Origin: JABDGC01 sp964449835
Lineage (GTDB): Bacteria > Pseudomonadota > Gammaproteobacteria > DSM-16500
Length of the DNA: 30,299 bases
Assembly: GCA_964449835.1 (NCBI GenBank)
Contig: CAYVBZ010000025.1
Location: 1 to 30,299, forward strand
Direction of reading: 5' to 3'
Part shown: positions 8,032 to 15,504 of the stretch, one piece after another
How the letters are laid out: the number at the start of each line of letters is the position of its first letter
How positions within the stretch are numbered: position 1 is the first letter of the stretch
Notes under the pieces: model-generated
The model's input: the letters and a program-made list of their open reading frames with translations, nothing else
What the model was told of the DNA's origin: nothing
The model's database searches: none
Position numbers and translations under genes: made by a program

Positions 8032-8496
8032 CTATTCGACTTTCCCGCCCAGCGCTTCAATTGCAGCTTTCGCGCCTTTGGTCATTGGAATGCCGCGAAC
8101 GGTCAGCTTCTTCTCCAGCTTGCCCGAGGCGACTAATTTAACGGTCTTCATGTTCGATTTAATAATGCCAGCTTCTTGCAACACTACAAAATCAATCACG
8201 TCAGTCTCTAGCTTGTTTAATTGATTTAAACGGAGTTCTTGATGCGCTAATTTCGCACGTGAACGAAAGCCCGATTTTGGCAGCCTTCTTTGCATTGGCA
8301 TTTGACCACCTTCGAAACCGACTTTGTGATAACCGCCAGCTCGCGCTTTTTGGCCCTTGTGGCCTTTGCCTGAGGTCTTTCCTAGGCCGGAACCAATACC
8401 GCGGCCAGGACGGAAATGAACGGGCTTGGAACCCGGTGCCGGACGCAAGGTATTGAGGCGCATTGAATTTGTATTTGTTGTTTCATTGGAGCTCAT
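8032..8496 (-). CDS. rplO: 50S ribosomal protein L15
   Basis: Late-assembly large-subunit protein contacting 23S rRNA. The MRLNTLRPAPGS opening of the family is present, then the Gly-rich RGIGSGLGKTSGKGHKGQKA and GFEGGQMPMQRRLPK. The frame is open to a TTG at 8514 inside rpmD, but ATG 8496 has AGAGG 9 nt upstream and begins 4 nt after the rpmD stop, giving 154 residues. Relative to E. coli (144) this adds an 11-residue Asn/Thr/Ser tail before MRLNTL; a start at that internal Met (8463) is less likely because the ribosome binding site is far away. Confidence 0.95.
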   Translation of the reverse strand: MSSNETTNTNSMRLNTLRPAPGSKPVHFRPGRGIGSGLGKTSGKGHKGQKARAGGYHKVGFEGGQMPMQRRLPKSGFRSRAKLAHQELRLNQLNKLETDVIDFVVLQEAGIIKSNMKTVKLVASGKLEKKLTVRGIPMTKGAKAAIEALGGKVE

Positions 8497-8500
8497 ATGC

Positions 8501-8695
8501 TTATACCTCTTCAACGGTTAACAGGTGCTGAACGCGGTTAATCATACCGCGAATGCAAGGGGTATCTTCTAGAACGACTGAATGACGGAGCCGGCGCAAA
8601 CCTAAACCTCTCACACAGTCCTTATGGACTTTTAACCCTTCGATGGTGCTGCGCACCAAGGTTACTTTGACTTGCTTTTTCTTTTGAGGGGTCAT
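8501..8695 (-). CDS. rpmD: 50S ribosomal protein L30
   Basis: Small large-subunit protein binding 23S rRNA. 64 residues, with VKVTLVRSTIEG near the start, the LGLRRLRHSVVLEDTPCIRGMI core, and a short C-terminus. Slightly longer than E. coli L30 (59) at the N-terminus (MTPQKKKQ). One base separates it from the rpsE stop, and rplO begins 4 nt after its own stop, so translation of the three is probably coupled. Confidence 0.97.
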   Translation of the reverse strand: MTPQKKKQVKVTLVRSTIEGLKVHKDCVRGLGLRRLRHSVVLEDTPCIRGMINRVQHLLTVEEV

Positions 8696-8696
8696 G

Positions 8697-9206
8697 TTAC
8701 TCTCCTAAAACTTCTTGGAGGTTCTTGCCGCGTTTGGAGGCAATATAGTCGGGTGACGCCGCATTCTGCAGAGCTTTCAAAGTAGCATGCACGACGTTGA
8801 CCGCGTTGCTTGAACCCACAATCTTCGCTAAAACGTTCTTCACACCTAAAACTTCAAATACTGCACGCATGGCGCCACCAGCGATAATACCGGTACCTTC
8901 GGAGGCAGGCTTCATGAATACACGGGTTGAACCATGTTTTGCCACAATTTCGTAGTAAAGGCTGCCATTTTTGAGTGGAATATAACGCATGTTCTTGCGC
9001 GCGTTTTCCAAAGACTTTTGAATGGCGACCGGCACTTCGCGTGATTTGCCGCGGCCCACGCCAATTCGCCCATTGCCGTCGCCGACAACGGTAATTGCCG
9101 CAAAACTAAAAATTTTGCCGCCCTTCACCACTTTTGCATTACGTGCAACGGCCACTAGTTTTTCTTGCAGCCCGTCACTCTTTGTTGATTGATCATAGCT
9201 TGCCAT
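8697..9206 (-). CDS. rpsE: 30S ribosomal protein S5
   Basis: Protein at the 30S mRNA entry site, important for decoding accuracy and helicase activity. 169 residues (E. coli 167). The N-terminal double-stranded RNA-binding-like domain carries VVKGGKIFSFAAITVVGDGN and GKSREVPVAIQKS; the C-terminal half has GTGIIAGGAMRAVFEVLGV. The loop residues where spectinomycin-resistance changes are known look ordinary. It follows rplR by 26 nt. Confidence 0.98.
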   Translation of the reverse strand: MASYDQSTKSDGLQEKLVAVARNAKVVKGGKIFSFAAITVVGDGNGRIGVGRGKSREVPVAIQKSLENARKNMRYIPLKNGSLYYEIVAKHGSTRVFMKPASEGTGIIAGGAMRAVFEVLGVKNVLAKIVGSSNAVNVVHATLKALQNAASPDYIASKRGKNLQEVLGE

Positions 9207-9232
9207 AGTCTTTTAACCCTTCAATTCGGCCC

Positions 9233-9589
9233 TTAGAATTCTAAACCACCTTCACGCGCAGCATCAGCAAGTGCTTTGACTCGGCCATGGTAATTAAACC
9301 CTGAGCGATCAAAGGCAATTTTTTGAATGCCCGCTTTGATAGCGCGTTCAGCAATGAGTTTGCCCACCACTTTGGCAGCTTCCACATTGCCTGTTACTTT
9401 CAACTTTTTTCGCAAAGACTTGTCCATGGTGGACGCAGCAGCCAGCACCTTGGCACCATCTGAGGTCGTCACCTGTGCGTACATGTGTTGCGGCGTACGA
9501 TGAATGCACAAACGCAGCACTTCATGCTCGCGAATTTTCATGCGTGCCCGCTTTGCCCGGCGTAATCTTGATTCTGTTTTAGCTTGCAT
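9233..9589 (-). CDS. rplR: 50S ribosomal protein L18
   Basis: Binds 5S rRNA, together with L5 and L25, in the central protuberance. 118 residues (E. coli 117). The basic N-terminal tail (RLRRAKRARMKI) that grips 5S rRNA, the core with LCIHRTPQHMYAQV, and the FDRSGFNYHGRVKALADAAR motif near the end are all present. It sits between rplF (22-nt gap) and rpsE. Confidence 0.98.
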   Translation of the reverse strand: MQAKTESRLRRAKRARMKIREHEVLRLCIHRTPQHMYAQVTTSDGAKVLAAASTMDKSLRKKLKVTGNVEAAKVVGKLIAERAIKAGIQKIAFDRSGFNYHGRVKALADAAREGGLEF

Positions 9590-9611
9590 ATATTTCTACC
9601 TTTATTGAAGG

Positions 9612-10211
9612 TTACTTCTTCTTCGTTTCTTTGAGGGTGATTCGCTCATTTGCGTAGCGGATCCCTTTTCCTTTGTAGGGCTCAGGACTGCGAAGTTTTC
9701 GAATGTTCGCAGCGACCAAACCAACTAAGTTCTTGTCAGCACCTTTAATCAGAATTTCAGTCTGGCTGGGCGCTTCAATCGTCAAACCCGCCGGCACGTT
9801 AAAATCGATTGGATGCGAATAGCCTAAACTCAGAGACAGGGCCTTGCCTTTCATTTGCGCACGATAACCGACGCCAACCAAGACTAGCTTTTGCTCAAAG
9901 CCGGTCGTTACCCCTTTGACCATGTTGGCGATTTGGGCACGCATGGTTCCTGTAATCGACTTATACAGCTTATTCTGTACGCCGCGGCAATGGTCTGCCA
10001 TCCCATCTTTAGGTGTTAAATTAAGGTGTTTATCAATGAGCTCGACATGCACAAAAGGATGCACATCCATCGCTAATTGGCCTTTAGGGCCTTTCACCGA
10101 TAAGTGATTATTTTGCAGCTTCACTTCAACTCCGCTCGGCAGGACCACTGGCTTTCGGCCAATTCGCGAAGTTCGAACTATTTTTTCTGCTGAGGCTGTA
10201 TTCACTGACAT
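9612..10211 (-). CDS. rplF: 50S ribosomal protein L6
   Basis: Large-subunit protein near the factor-binding centre, contacting the sarcin-ricin region. Two L6 folds are visible: about 15-95 (SRIGRKPVVLPSGVEV) and about 96-190 (KLVLVGVGYRAQMKG, then SPEPYKGKGIRYANE). At 199 residues it is longer than E. coli L6 (177), with about 14 extra N-terminal residues (MSVNTASAEKIVRT) and several in the first domain. ATG 10211 has GGAG and GAGG closely upstream; no alternative Met exists near the usual start, so the extension seems real. Confidence 0.97.
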   Translation of the reverse strand: MSVNTASAEKIVRTSRIGRKPVVLPSGVEVKLQNNHLSVKGPKGQLAMDVHPFVHVELIDKHLNLTPKDGMADHCRGVQNKLYKSITGTMRAQIANMVKGVTTGFEQKLVLVGVGYRAQMKGKALSLSLGYSHPIDFNVPAGLTIEAPSQTEILIKGADKNLVGLVAANIRKLRSPEPYKGKGIRYANERITLKETKKK

Positions 10212-10223
10212 ATCCTCTTCTCC

Positions 10224-10619
10224 TTACTCCACTGTACAAAGAATTTCGCCGCCTAAACGCGCGGTCCGCGCGGCACGATCTGACATTAAGCCCTTGGGAG
10301 TGGAGACAATCGCAATACCCAAGCCACCGCGAATACGCGGCAATTTGTCGCAGGTCCTGTAAACGCGGCGGCCTGGACAGCTCACCCGTTTCATTTTTTC
10401 AATGACGGGCTTGCCTTGATAATATTTTAAAACAATCTTAACTCGCTTTTTACGATCATTGCTGACTTCCTCAAAATCTTCGATGTAGCCCTCTTCTTTC
10501 AAGACACGAAGAAGCGAAAGCCTCAAGATGGAAGCCGGCACTTGAATTTCTTTTATCCCGATCGCTTGCGCATTGCGCACACAAGTCAGCATATCTGAAA
10601 CTGGATCTTGCATTGACAT
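10224..10619 (-). CDS. rpsH: 30S ribosomal protein S8
   Basis: Primary 16S rRNA-binding protein of the 30S platform; in E. coli it is the translational repressor of the spc operon. 131 residues (E. coli 130). It has MSMQDPVSDMLTCVRNAQ, then VLKEEGYIEDFE and the C-terminal VSTPKGLMSDRAARTARLGGEILC. In the first helical region it reads SILRLSLLR where S(K/R)LK-type residues are common. It follows rpsN by 22 nt and precedes rplF by 12. Confidence 0.98.
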   Translation of the reverse strand: MSMQDPVSDMLTCVRNAQAIGIKEIQVPASILRLSLLRVLKEEGYIEDFEEVSNDRKKRVKIVLKYYQGKPVIEKMKRVSCPGRRVYRTCDKLPRIRGGLGIAIVSTPKGLMSDRAARTARLGGEILCTVE

Positions 10620-10641
10620 AGCTTTACCTCAAAATATTCGT

Positions 10642-10947
10642 TTACCAACTATCTTTATGCATTCCTGGAACAAAGCCTTTCATGACCGATGCGCGCATAT
10701 GCATACGGCATAAACCCGTTAAGCGATTATAGGCGCGCGGTCTGCCGCAAACGCGGCAACGGTTACGCTGGCGAATCAAGGAGGAATTACGCGGCAACTT
10801 CTGCAGCTGCAACTGCGCGTTCATTTTTTCGTCCTGCGTCGCCTCAACGCTGTAAACTATTTCTTTCAACTTTTTGCGCTTATCGCGGTTCTTCATAAAA
10901 AGCTTAACTCGCTTTTTTCCACGCTCTACAACTGAAGTCTTGGCCAT
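10642..10947 (-). CDS. rpsN: 30S ribosomal protein S14, long form with zinc-ribbon residues
   Basis: Head protein of the 30S subunit needed for binding S3, S10 and A-site tRNA contacts. 101 residues, the long form typical of Proteobacteria, with MAKTSVVERGKKR at the start, LPRNSS in the middle and PGMHKDSW at the end. Unusually it keeps C64, C67, C80 and H83, spaced C-x2-C-x12-C-x2-H, exactly where the short zinc-binding S14 has four Cys. E. coli S14 keeps only the first of these cysteines. The long N-terminal insert and a zinc-type knuckle therefore occur together. Spacing to rplE is 4 nt. Confidence 0.97.
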   Translation of the reverse strand: MAKTSVVERGKKRVKLFMKNRDKRKKLKEIVYSVEATQDEKMNAQLQLQKLPRNSSLIRQRNRCRVCGRPRAYNRLTGLCRMHMRASVMKGFVPGMHKDSW

Positions 10948-10951
10948 AGTG

Positions 10952-11503
10952 TTAACTCACTTCTTTTTCTTTAAAGGGGAAACTGAAAGCAGCTAATAGG
11001 GCAAATGCTTCCTTGTTCGATTTCGCCGAGGTGGTGATAGTGATATCCATTCCTCTGATAGCGTCAATCTTGTCATATTCGATCTCAGGGAAGACGATCT
11101 GCTCTTTAATGCCCAGGCTAAAGTTGCCGCGGCCGTCGAAGGCCTTGGCGCTCAAGCCGCGAAAATCTCTCACGCGCGGCAAGGCAATGGTGATAAGCCG
11201 GTCAAAAAATTCATACATGCGGTCCCTTCGCAAGGTGACCTTGCAGCCAATGGGCCAGTTCTCTCTAATTTTAAAGCCCGCAATAGAAATACGGGACATG
11301 GTCGCAACAGCCTTTTGGCCAGCAATTTTTTCCATGTCGCCTATAGCGTTACTGATGATCTTCTTATCAGCAGCAGCCTCGCCAACACCCATATTCAAGG
11401 TGATTTTTTCAAGCTCTGGCACCTGCATCACGGACTGATAAGCAAACTGCTTCATCATCTTGGGAACAACTGTTTTCTTGTAAAACTCGCGTAATCTAGA
11501 CAT
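10952..11503 (-). CDS. rplE: 50S ribosomal protein L5
   Basis: 5S rRNA-binding protein of the central protuberance; forms the B1b bridge with S13. 183 residues (E. coli 179). The LEKITLNMGVGEA motif, the P-loop-like GFKIRENWPIGCKVTLR region and the GNFSLGIKEQIVFPEI segment are clear. The C-terminus adds a short KEKEVS tail. It is 14 nt after rplX and 4 nt before rpsN. Confidence 0.98.
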   Translation of the reverse strand: MSRLREFYKKTVVPKMMKQFAYQSVMQVPELEKITLNMGVGEAAADKKIISNAIGDMEKIAGQKAVATMSRISIAGFKIRENWPIGCKVTLRRDRMYEFFDRLITIALPRVRDFRGLSAKAFDGRGNFSLGIKEQIVFPEIEYDKIDAIRGMDITITTSAKSNKEAFALLAAFSFPFKEKEVS

Positions 11504-11517
11504 AAGCCTTACTCACC

Positions 11518-11838
11518 TTAGATTTCAATTTCTTCATTGGTCGATTTAAAATAACGGACTCTGCGACCATCTTCTAACACTCGGATCCCAACGCGGTCGC
11601 CCTTTTGCGTGGCTTCGTTATAGATCTTGACGTTTGAGCGGTGGATCGCCTTCGGCTTGGTCTTAATCCCACCTTGTTCACCGGCATTGGGGTTAGCTTT
11701 AACATGTTTTTTAACGATGTTAATACCATCCACCAAGAGTTTTTCACCTTTGGCCAGCACCTCGAGCACAGCGCCCCTTCTTCCCTTGTCTTTACCGGCA
11801 ATGACTAGAACTTCATCACCCTTTTTAATCTTTGCCAT
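11518..11838 (-). CDS. rplX: 50S ribosomal protein L24
   Basis: Assembly initiator of the large subunit, located near the exit tunnel. 106 residues (E. coli 104). The N-terminal KOW motif is KKGDEVLVIAGKDKGRRGAV (residues about 5-24), followed by VDGINIVKKHVKANP and a basic middle. The C-terminal part is RRVRYFKSTNEEIEI. It lies 4 nt after rplN. Confidence 0.98.
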   Translation of the reverse strand: MAKIKKGDEVLVIAGKDKGRRGAVLEVLAKGEKLLVDGINIVKKHVKANPNAGEQGGIKTKPKAIHRSNVKIYNEATQKGDRVGIRVLEDGRRVRYFKSTNEEIEI

Positions 11839-11842
11839 ATGC

Positions 11843-12211
11843 CTACAAGACCTCCGGCGCTAAAGAAATAATTTTCATAAAATTCTCGCCGCGCAATTCG
11901 CGGGTAATCGGGCCGAAGACGCGCGTTCCGATTGGCTGCAATTGGGCCGACAATAACACCACCGCATTTTCATCGAAGCGGATCATGGAACCATCTGGTC
12001 TGCGGATGCCCTTCTTGGTGCGGACAATAACCGCATTTAAAACTTCACCTTTCTTGACCTTTCCGCGGGGAATTGCTTCTTTTACGCTGACCTTGATCAC
12101 ATCGCCAATGGAGGCATAGCGGCGCCGGGTTCCACCCAACACCTTGATGCACATAACACGGCGTGCGCCACTGTTATCAGCCACTTCGAGCATTGTATGG
12201 GCTTGAATCAT
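11843..12211 (-). CDS. rplN: 50S ribosomal protein L14
   Basis: Forms intersubunit bridges and binds the silencing factor RsfS in bacteria. 122 residues, essentially the usual length, beginning MIQAHTMLEVADNSGARRVM and including VIVRTKKGIRRPDGSMIRFD and GTRVFGPITRELR. Its ATG overlaps the rpsQ TGA as ATGA (12208-12211), so the two are probably translationally coupled. The closing residues are SLAPEVL. Confidence 0.98.
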   Translation of the reverse strand: MIQAHTMLEVADNSGARRVMCIKVLGGTRRRYASIGDVIKVSVKEAIPRGKVKKGEVLNAVIVRTKKGIRRPDGSMIRFDENAVVLLSAQLQPIGTRVFGPITRELRGENFMKIISLAPEVL

Positions 12212-12561
12212 GTTAGGTTACTCGCATCTTCCAGTTCATCCCCTAAAGTCTGTTTTTCGACTTCAGACCGTCTCACAATTTCAACCAAGGTCCAGCTCTT
12301 CAATTTTGACAGGGGGCGGACCTGCTTGATTCTGACCACATCCCCTTCACGTGCTTGGTTGTCCATATCATGAACATACATTTTGCTGTAATGGCGCAAG
12401 TACTTACCATAAACGGCATGTTTCACGAGCCGCATGACTTGGACCACAATGGTTTTGTTCATTTGACTGCTGATCACGCTACCGGTCAGCGAACGGGCCC
12501 CAGCAATTTTTGGCTCGACTTTGGTCGTGCTCTGCTCAGTATTTTTCTTTGCCTTTGCCAT
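12208..12561 (-). CDS. rpsQ: 30S ribosomal protein S17, extended at both ends
   Basis: 16S rRNA-binding protein of the 30S body. The OB-fold core (about 24-100) carries LTGSVISSQMNKTIVVQVMR, YGKYLRHYSKMYVHD and RPLSKLKSWTLVEIV. At 117 residues it is much longer than E. coli S17 (84): about 18-20 extra N-terminal residues rich in Lys, Thr and Glu, and about 15 extra acidic residues at the C-terminus (ending DELEDASNLT). The start at 12561 has AGAAGG 8-9 nt upstream, supporting the N-terminal extension. It overlaps rplN by 4 nt and follows rpmC by 4. Confidence 0.96.
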   Translation of the reverse strand: MAKAKKNTEQSTTKVEPKIAGARSLTGSVISSQMNKTIVVQVMRLVKHAVYGKYLRHYSKMYVHDMDNQAREGDVVRIKQVRPLSKLKSWTLVEIVRRSEVEKQTLGDELEDASNLT

Positions 12562-12565
12562 AAAG

Positions 12566-12766
12566 TTAAGCCTTCTCTGTTAAGCGTTTTTCATTTAAGA
12601 CTGTCTTTAAACGGGCGATGTCCTTTCTCGCAATCCGGATAAGATGCGATTTCGGCAACTGCCCCACTTTCTTTTGCATGCGCAAATTAAATTGTTCTTT
12701 GCGCCGTTCCAATAATTCTTTGTTTAGCTCTTCCGAAGATTTTTTTCGTAGTTCTGCTGTTTTCAT
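12566..12766 (-). CDS. rpmC: 50S ribosomal protein L29
   Basis: Two-helix protein at the exit tunnel, part of the docking site for trigger factor and SRP together with L23. 66 residues (E. coli 63), with ELNKELLERRKEQFNLRMQK and the terminal RKDIARLKTVLNEKR. The ATG overlaps the rplP TAA as TAATG (12764-12768), which implies coupled translation. rpsQ follows after 4 nt. Confidence 0.98.
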   Translation of the reverse strand: MKTAELRKKSSEELNKELLERRKEQFNLRMQKKVGQLPKSHLIRIARKDIARLKTVLNEKRLTEKA

Positions 12767-13176
12767 TACATCACCGTCCGCTCTACAAAAGTTGTTTTCA
12801 CTGGTAACTTCGCCGCCGCCAATTTAAAGGCTTCGCGCGCTAAATCTTCAGTGACGCCTTCAATTTCAAATAACATACGACCTGGTTGAATCAAGGCAAC
12901 CCAAAATTCAACGTTCCCTTTTCCGGAACCTTGCCGGACTTCAAGCGGCTTCTTACTCACCGGCTTGTCTGGGAAAATACGGATCCAGACTTTTCCGCCG
13001 CGCTTTAAAGCACGTGAAAGGGTCCGCCTTGCAGCCTCAATATGCTTTCCGCTTAAACGACCCAATTCCACGGCCTTCAAGCCAAATTCACCAAAGCTGA
13101 CCTTGGTTCCTCTCTTGGCATTGCCGGTGTTGCGGCCTTTAAACTGTTTGCGAAACTTGGTCTTCTTCGGCTGCAT
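12766..13176 (-). CDS. rplP: 50S ribosomal protein L16
   Basis: Late-assembly protein at the A-site side of the large subunit, contacting tRNA and 23S rRNA. 136 residues, same as E. coli. It has KFRKQFKGRN, FGEFGLKAVELGRLSGKHIE and WIRIFPDKPVSKKPLEVRQG. Arg81, the residue hydroxylated in E. coli L16, is present. Both ends overlap neighbours by one base: ATG with the rpsC TAA, and TAA with the rpmC ATG. Confidence 0.98.
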   Translation of the reverse strand: MQPKKTKFRKQFKGRNTGNAKRGTKVSFGEFGLKAVELGRLSGKHIEAARRTLSRALKRGGKVWIRIFPDKPVSKKPLEVRQGSGKGNVEFWVALIQPGRMLFEIEGVTEDLAREAFKLAAAKLPVKTTFVERTVM

Positions 13177-13868
13177 TACTTGTTCTCCTCTTTCGCCGCT
13201 TTTTCAGGGCGTTGCTCTGTCGCTTCAGCCGTTTCCTTATCGCCCAATACTTCACCTTTGAAAATCCACACTTTGACGCCGATCACGCCATAGGTGGTGT
13301 AGGCTTCTGCTGTGCCATAATCAATGTCGGCGCGGAAGGTATGCAAAGGCACGCGGCCTTCGCGGTACCATTCGGTGCGCGCAATTTCAGAGCCGCCTAA
13401 ACGTCCTGCGACTGTCACCTTAATCCCCTTGGCGCCTAAGCGCAGCGTGGTTGTTACAGCACGCTTCATCGCGCGACGGAACATCACGCGTCGTTCAATC
13501 TGTTGTGCGATTGACTCTGCCACTAAAGTAGCGTCAATTTCTGGTTTGCGCACTTCTTCAATGCTGACGTGCACGGGAACCTTAATAATTTTAAAAACTT
13601 CATCGCGTAAATTTTCAATTTCTTTGCCGCTTTTGCCGATGATGACACCGGGTCTCGCCGCGTAGACCGTGATTTTTGCATTGCGGGCAGGCCGATCAAT
13701 TTGAATTCGGCTAATGCCGGCTTGCGCTAGTCTTTTGCGCAAAAAGTCGCGTACCTGCAAATCTGAGCATAAGGTATTCGCAAAGTCTTTCGATGCCGCA
13801 TACCAACGTGCTGACCAATCTTTAACGATGCCCAGACGTATGCCATGGGGATTAACTTTTTGTCCCAT
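13176..13868 (-). CDS. rpsC: 30S ribosomal protein S3
   Basis: Protein of the 30S head at the mRNA entry channel, contributing to helicase activity. 230 residues (E. coli 233). MGQKVNPHGIRLGI opens the N-terminal domain; a type-II KH domain holds IIGKSGKEIENLRDEV (residues about 75-90); the C-terminal domain has IKVTVAGRLGGSEIARTEW. The last 25 residues are a charged low-complexity tail ending KAAKEENK. Only one base separates it from rplV. Confidence 0.98.
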   Translation of the reverse strand: MGQKVNPHGIRLGIVKDWSARWYAASKDFANTLCSDLQVRDFLRKRLAQAGISRIQIDRPARNAKITVYAARPGVIIGKSGKEIENLRDEVFKIIKVPVHVSIEEVRKPEIDATLVAESIAQQIERRVMFRRAMKRAVTTTLRLGAKGIKVTVAGRLGGSEIARTEWYREGRVPLHTFRADIDYGTAEAYTTYGVIGVKVWIFKGEVLGDKETAEATEQRPEKAAKEENK

Positions 13869-13869
13869 A

Positions 13870-14214
13870 TTAACTCCTCATCTCATCGGATACGACGACT
13901 GTGATATGACAGGTTGGCTTGCTTAAACGTGTCGCTCTGCCTTTTGCGCGAGCTTGAATACGTCTTAAGGTAGACCCTTGGTCCGCATAAATGGTCGTCA
14001 CTTTTAATTCATCAACGTCGGCGCCTGCATTATGTTCTGCATTGGCAATTGCCGACTCTAATACCTTTCTCACAACGCTTGCTGCTCTTTTATTGCTGAA
14101 CTTCAGCGCATTCAGAGCACGGTCAACCGGCATTCCCCGGATAACGTCACAGATTAACCTGCACTTTTGAGGCGATAACCTGGCATACTTTAATTTCGCT
14201 ACTGCTTGTACCAT
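13870..14214 (-). CDS. rplV: 50S ribosomal protein L22
   Basis: Lines the peptide exit tunnel with a long beta hairpin; loop changes can alter macrolide sensitivity and stalling. 114 residues (E. coli 110), with AKLKYARLSPQKCRLICDVI, AIANAEHNAGADVDELKV, and the hairpin RRIQARAKGRATRLSKPTCH. The hairpin tip looks intact. It follows rpsS by 17 nt. Confidence 0.98.
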   Translation of the reverse strand: MVQAVAKLKYARLSPQKCRLICDVIRGMPVDRALNALKFSNKRAASVVRKVLESAIANAEHNAGADVDELKVTTIYADQGSTLRRIQARAKGRATRLSKPTCHITVVVSDEMRS

Positions 14215-14231
14215 ATCACTCTCCTCAAAAA

Positions 14232-14525
14232 TTACTTCTTCTCTTCTTCAGCGCCTTTGGCCTTTCTTTCGCCAGAGTGTGCGCGGAAGGTTCTTGTCAA
14301 TGCAAACTCGCCTAAGCGGTGACCAACCATGTTTTCAGTGATAAAAATCGGCACATGCAATTTTCCGCTGTGCACCGCAATGGTCAGCCCGACCATTTCT
14401 GGAAGGACCATCGAACGCCGCGACCAGGTTTTAATTGGGCGTCTGTCGTTACCGGCAACCGCCTTATCGACCTTCTTCATTAAGTGCCCATCAATGAAGG
14501 GCCCTTTTTTTAATGAACGTCCCAC
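14232..14525 (-). CDS. rpsS: 30S ribosomal protein S19
   Basis: Head protein that forms bridges with the large subunit, partner of S13. 97 residues (E. coli 92). Canonical MGRSLKKGPFIDGHLMKKV, IKTWSRRSMVLPEMVGLTIA and MVGHRLGEFALTRTFRAHSG. The C-terminal residues ERKAKGAEEEKK make a short charged tail. It is 26 nt after rplB and 17 nt before rplV. Confidence 0.98.
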   Translation of the reverse strand: MGRSLKKGPFIDGHLMKKVDKAVAGNDRRPIKTWSRRSMVLPEMVGLTIAVHSGKLHVPIFITENMVGHRLGEFALTRTFRAHSGERKAKGAEEEKK

Positions 14526-14551
14526 TTTAGTTACCTCTCTCTAATCCTAAG

Positions 14552-15379
14552 TTATTTCACTTTGGCCCGACGCTGAACGATAAAGCGGTCGGTACGTTTA
14601 TTATTTCTGGTCTTATAACCTTTGGTTGGCTTACCCCAGGGGCTAACTGGATGTCTGCCACCTTTGGTACGGCCTTCACCACCACCATGCGGATGGTCGA
14701 TCGGGTTCATTGCCGTGCCGCGGACCGTGGGTTTAATCCCGCGTCTGCGTTTGGCGCCTGCGTTGCCATAGGAACGCAGATTGTTTTCCGAGTTGCTGAC
14801 TTCACCTACAACCGCTTTACATTCAGCAAGCACCTTGCGCGTTTCACCAGAACGCAAGCGAATAGTGACATACATGCCTTCTCTTGCAACGATCTGTACG
14901 CTGGTACCGGCGCTACGGGCTAACTGGGCACCTTTTCCAACCAGCAATTCCACGCAGTGCACTGTTGTACCCACTGGAATATTATTCAGTGGCAAGCAGT
15001 TGCCGGGCTTAATCGCAGCCGCAGGTCCCGACTGAATTTCATCGCCCGCTTTTACATTCGCGGGTGCAATAATATAACGTCTTTCGCCGTCCAAATAAAG
15101 CACTAAGGCAATAAAGGCGCTGCGGTTGGGATCATATTCTAAGCGTTCGATCTTGCCAATGATGCCATCTTTATTTCTTTTAAAATCAATGACTCGGTAA
15201 TGCTGTTTATGCCCGCCACCGATATGACGGCAGGTAATATGGCCATTATTGTTGCGTCCGCCCGTTTTGGTCTTCTTTGCAAGCAGGGCAGCATGAGGCG
15301 CTCCCTTATGCAGGTCCTTTCCCACCACTCGGATTACGGCGCGTCTTCCAGGTGAAGTCGGCTTTTCTTTCAGTAACAT
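14552..15379 (-). CDS. rplB: 50S ribosomal protein L2
   Basis: Core large-subunit protein needed for subunit association and for the peptidyl-transferase region. 275 residues (E. coli 273). The N-terminal domain has KPTSPGRRAVIRVV and GRNNNGHITCRHIGGGHKQH; the C-terminal domain has NPIDHPHGGGEGRTKGGRHP. His229, reported as functionally important in E. coli L2, is conserved. It is preceded by a 125-bp spacer with its own possible promoter, unlike the tight spacing elsewhere in the cluster. Confidence 0.98.
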   Translation of the reverse strand: MLLKEKPTSPGRRAVIRVVGKDLHKGAPHAALLAKKTKTGGRNNNGHITCRHIGGGHKQHYRVIDFKRNKDGIIGKIERLEYDPNRSAFIALVLYLDGERRYIIAPANVKAGDEIQSGPAAAIKPGNCLPLNNIPVGTTVHCVELLVGKGAQLARSAGTSVQIVAREGMYVTIRLRSGETRKVLAECKAVVGEVSNSENNLRSYGNAGAKRRRGIKPTVRGTAMNPIDHPHGGGEGRTKGGRHPVSPWGKPTKGYKTRNNKRTDRFIVQRRAKVK

Positions 15380-15434
15380 AGCTGCCTCGATTTACATTGA
15401 TCTTGCGTTAACTTTATTTCCATTGAGCCTCGGG

Positions 15435-15463
15435 GTTTTATTCCGATCTCGTTTTAAAGTCAA
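15435..15463 (-). promoter_or_regulatory. Candidate internal promoter before rplB
   Basis: On the minus strand TTGACT (15463-15458, 5 of 6 consensus) and TAAAAC (15440-15435, 4 of 6) are separated by 17 bp. Transcription would begin near 15428 and give a leader of about 48 nt before the rplB ATG. The -35 overlaps one arm of an inverted repeat. Confidence 0.45.
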
Positions 15464-15497
15464 GTTAATTTTGAGAAGCGTCACCCCTTAACTTGAC
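15459..15497 (-). promoter_or_regulatory. 10-bp inverted repeat after rplW, overlapping the rplB -35
   Basis: GTCAAGTTAA (15459-15468) and TTAACTTGAC (15488-15497) are perfect inverted copies separated by 19 nt, starting 7 nt after the rplW stop. In the read-through mRNA they form a 10-bp stem without a following U run, so not a standard terminator. As DNA, the repeat could be an operator for the rplB promoter; as RNA, a regulatory or stabilising hairpin. Confidence 0.5.
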
Positions 15498-15504
15498 CGT
15501 CCGC

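Noticed and set aside
11574..11801. Alternative 75-codon minus-strand frame within rplX
   Set aside because: It lies out of frame inside the recognisable L24 gene and has no ribosome binding site or family similarity.
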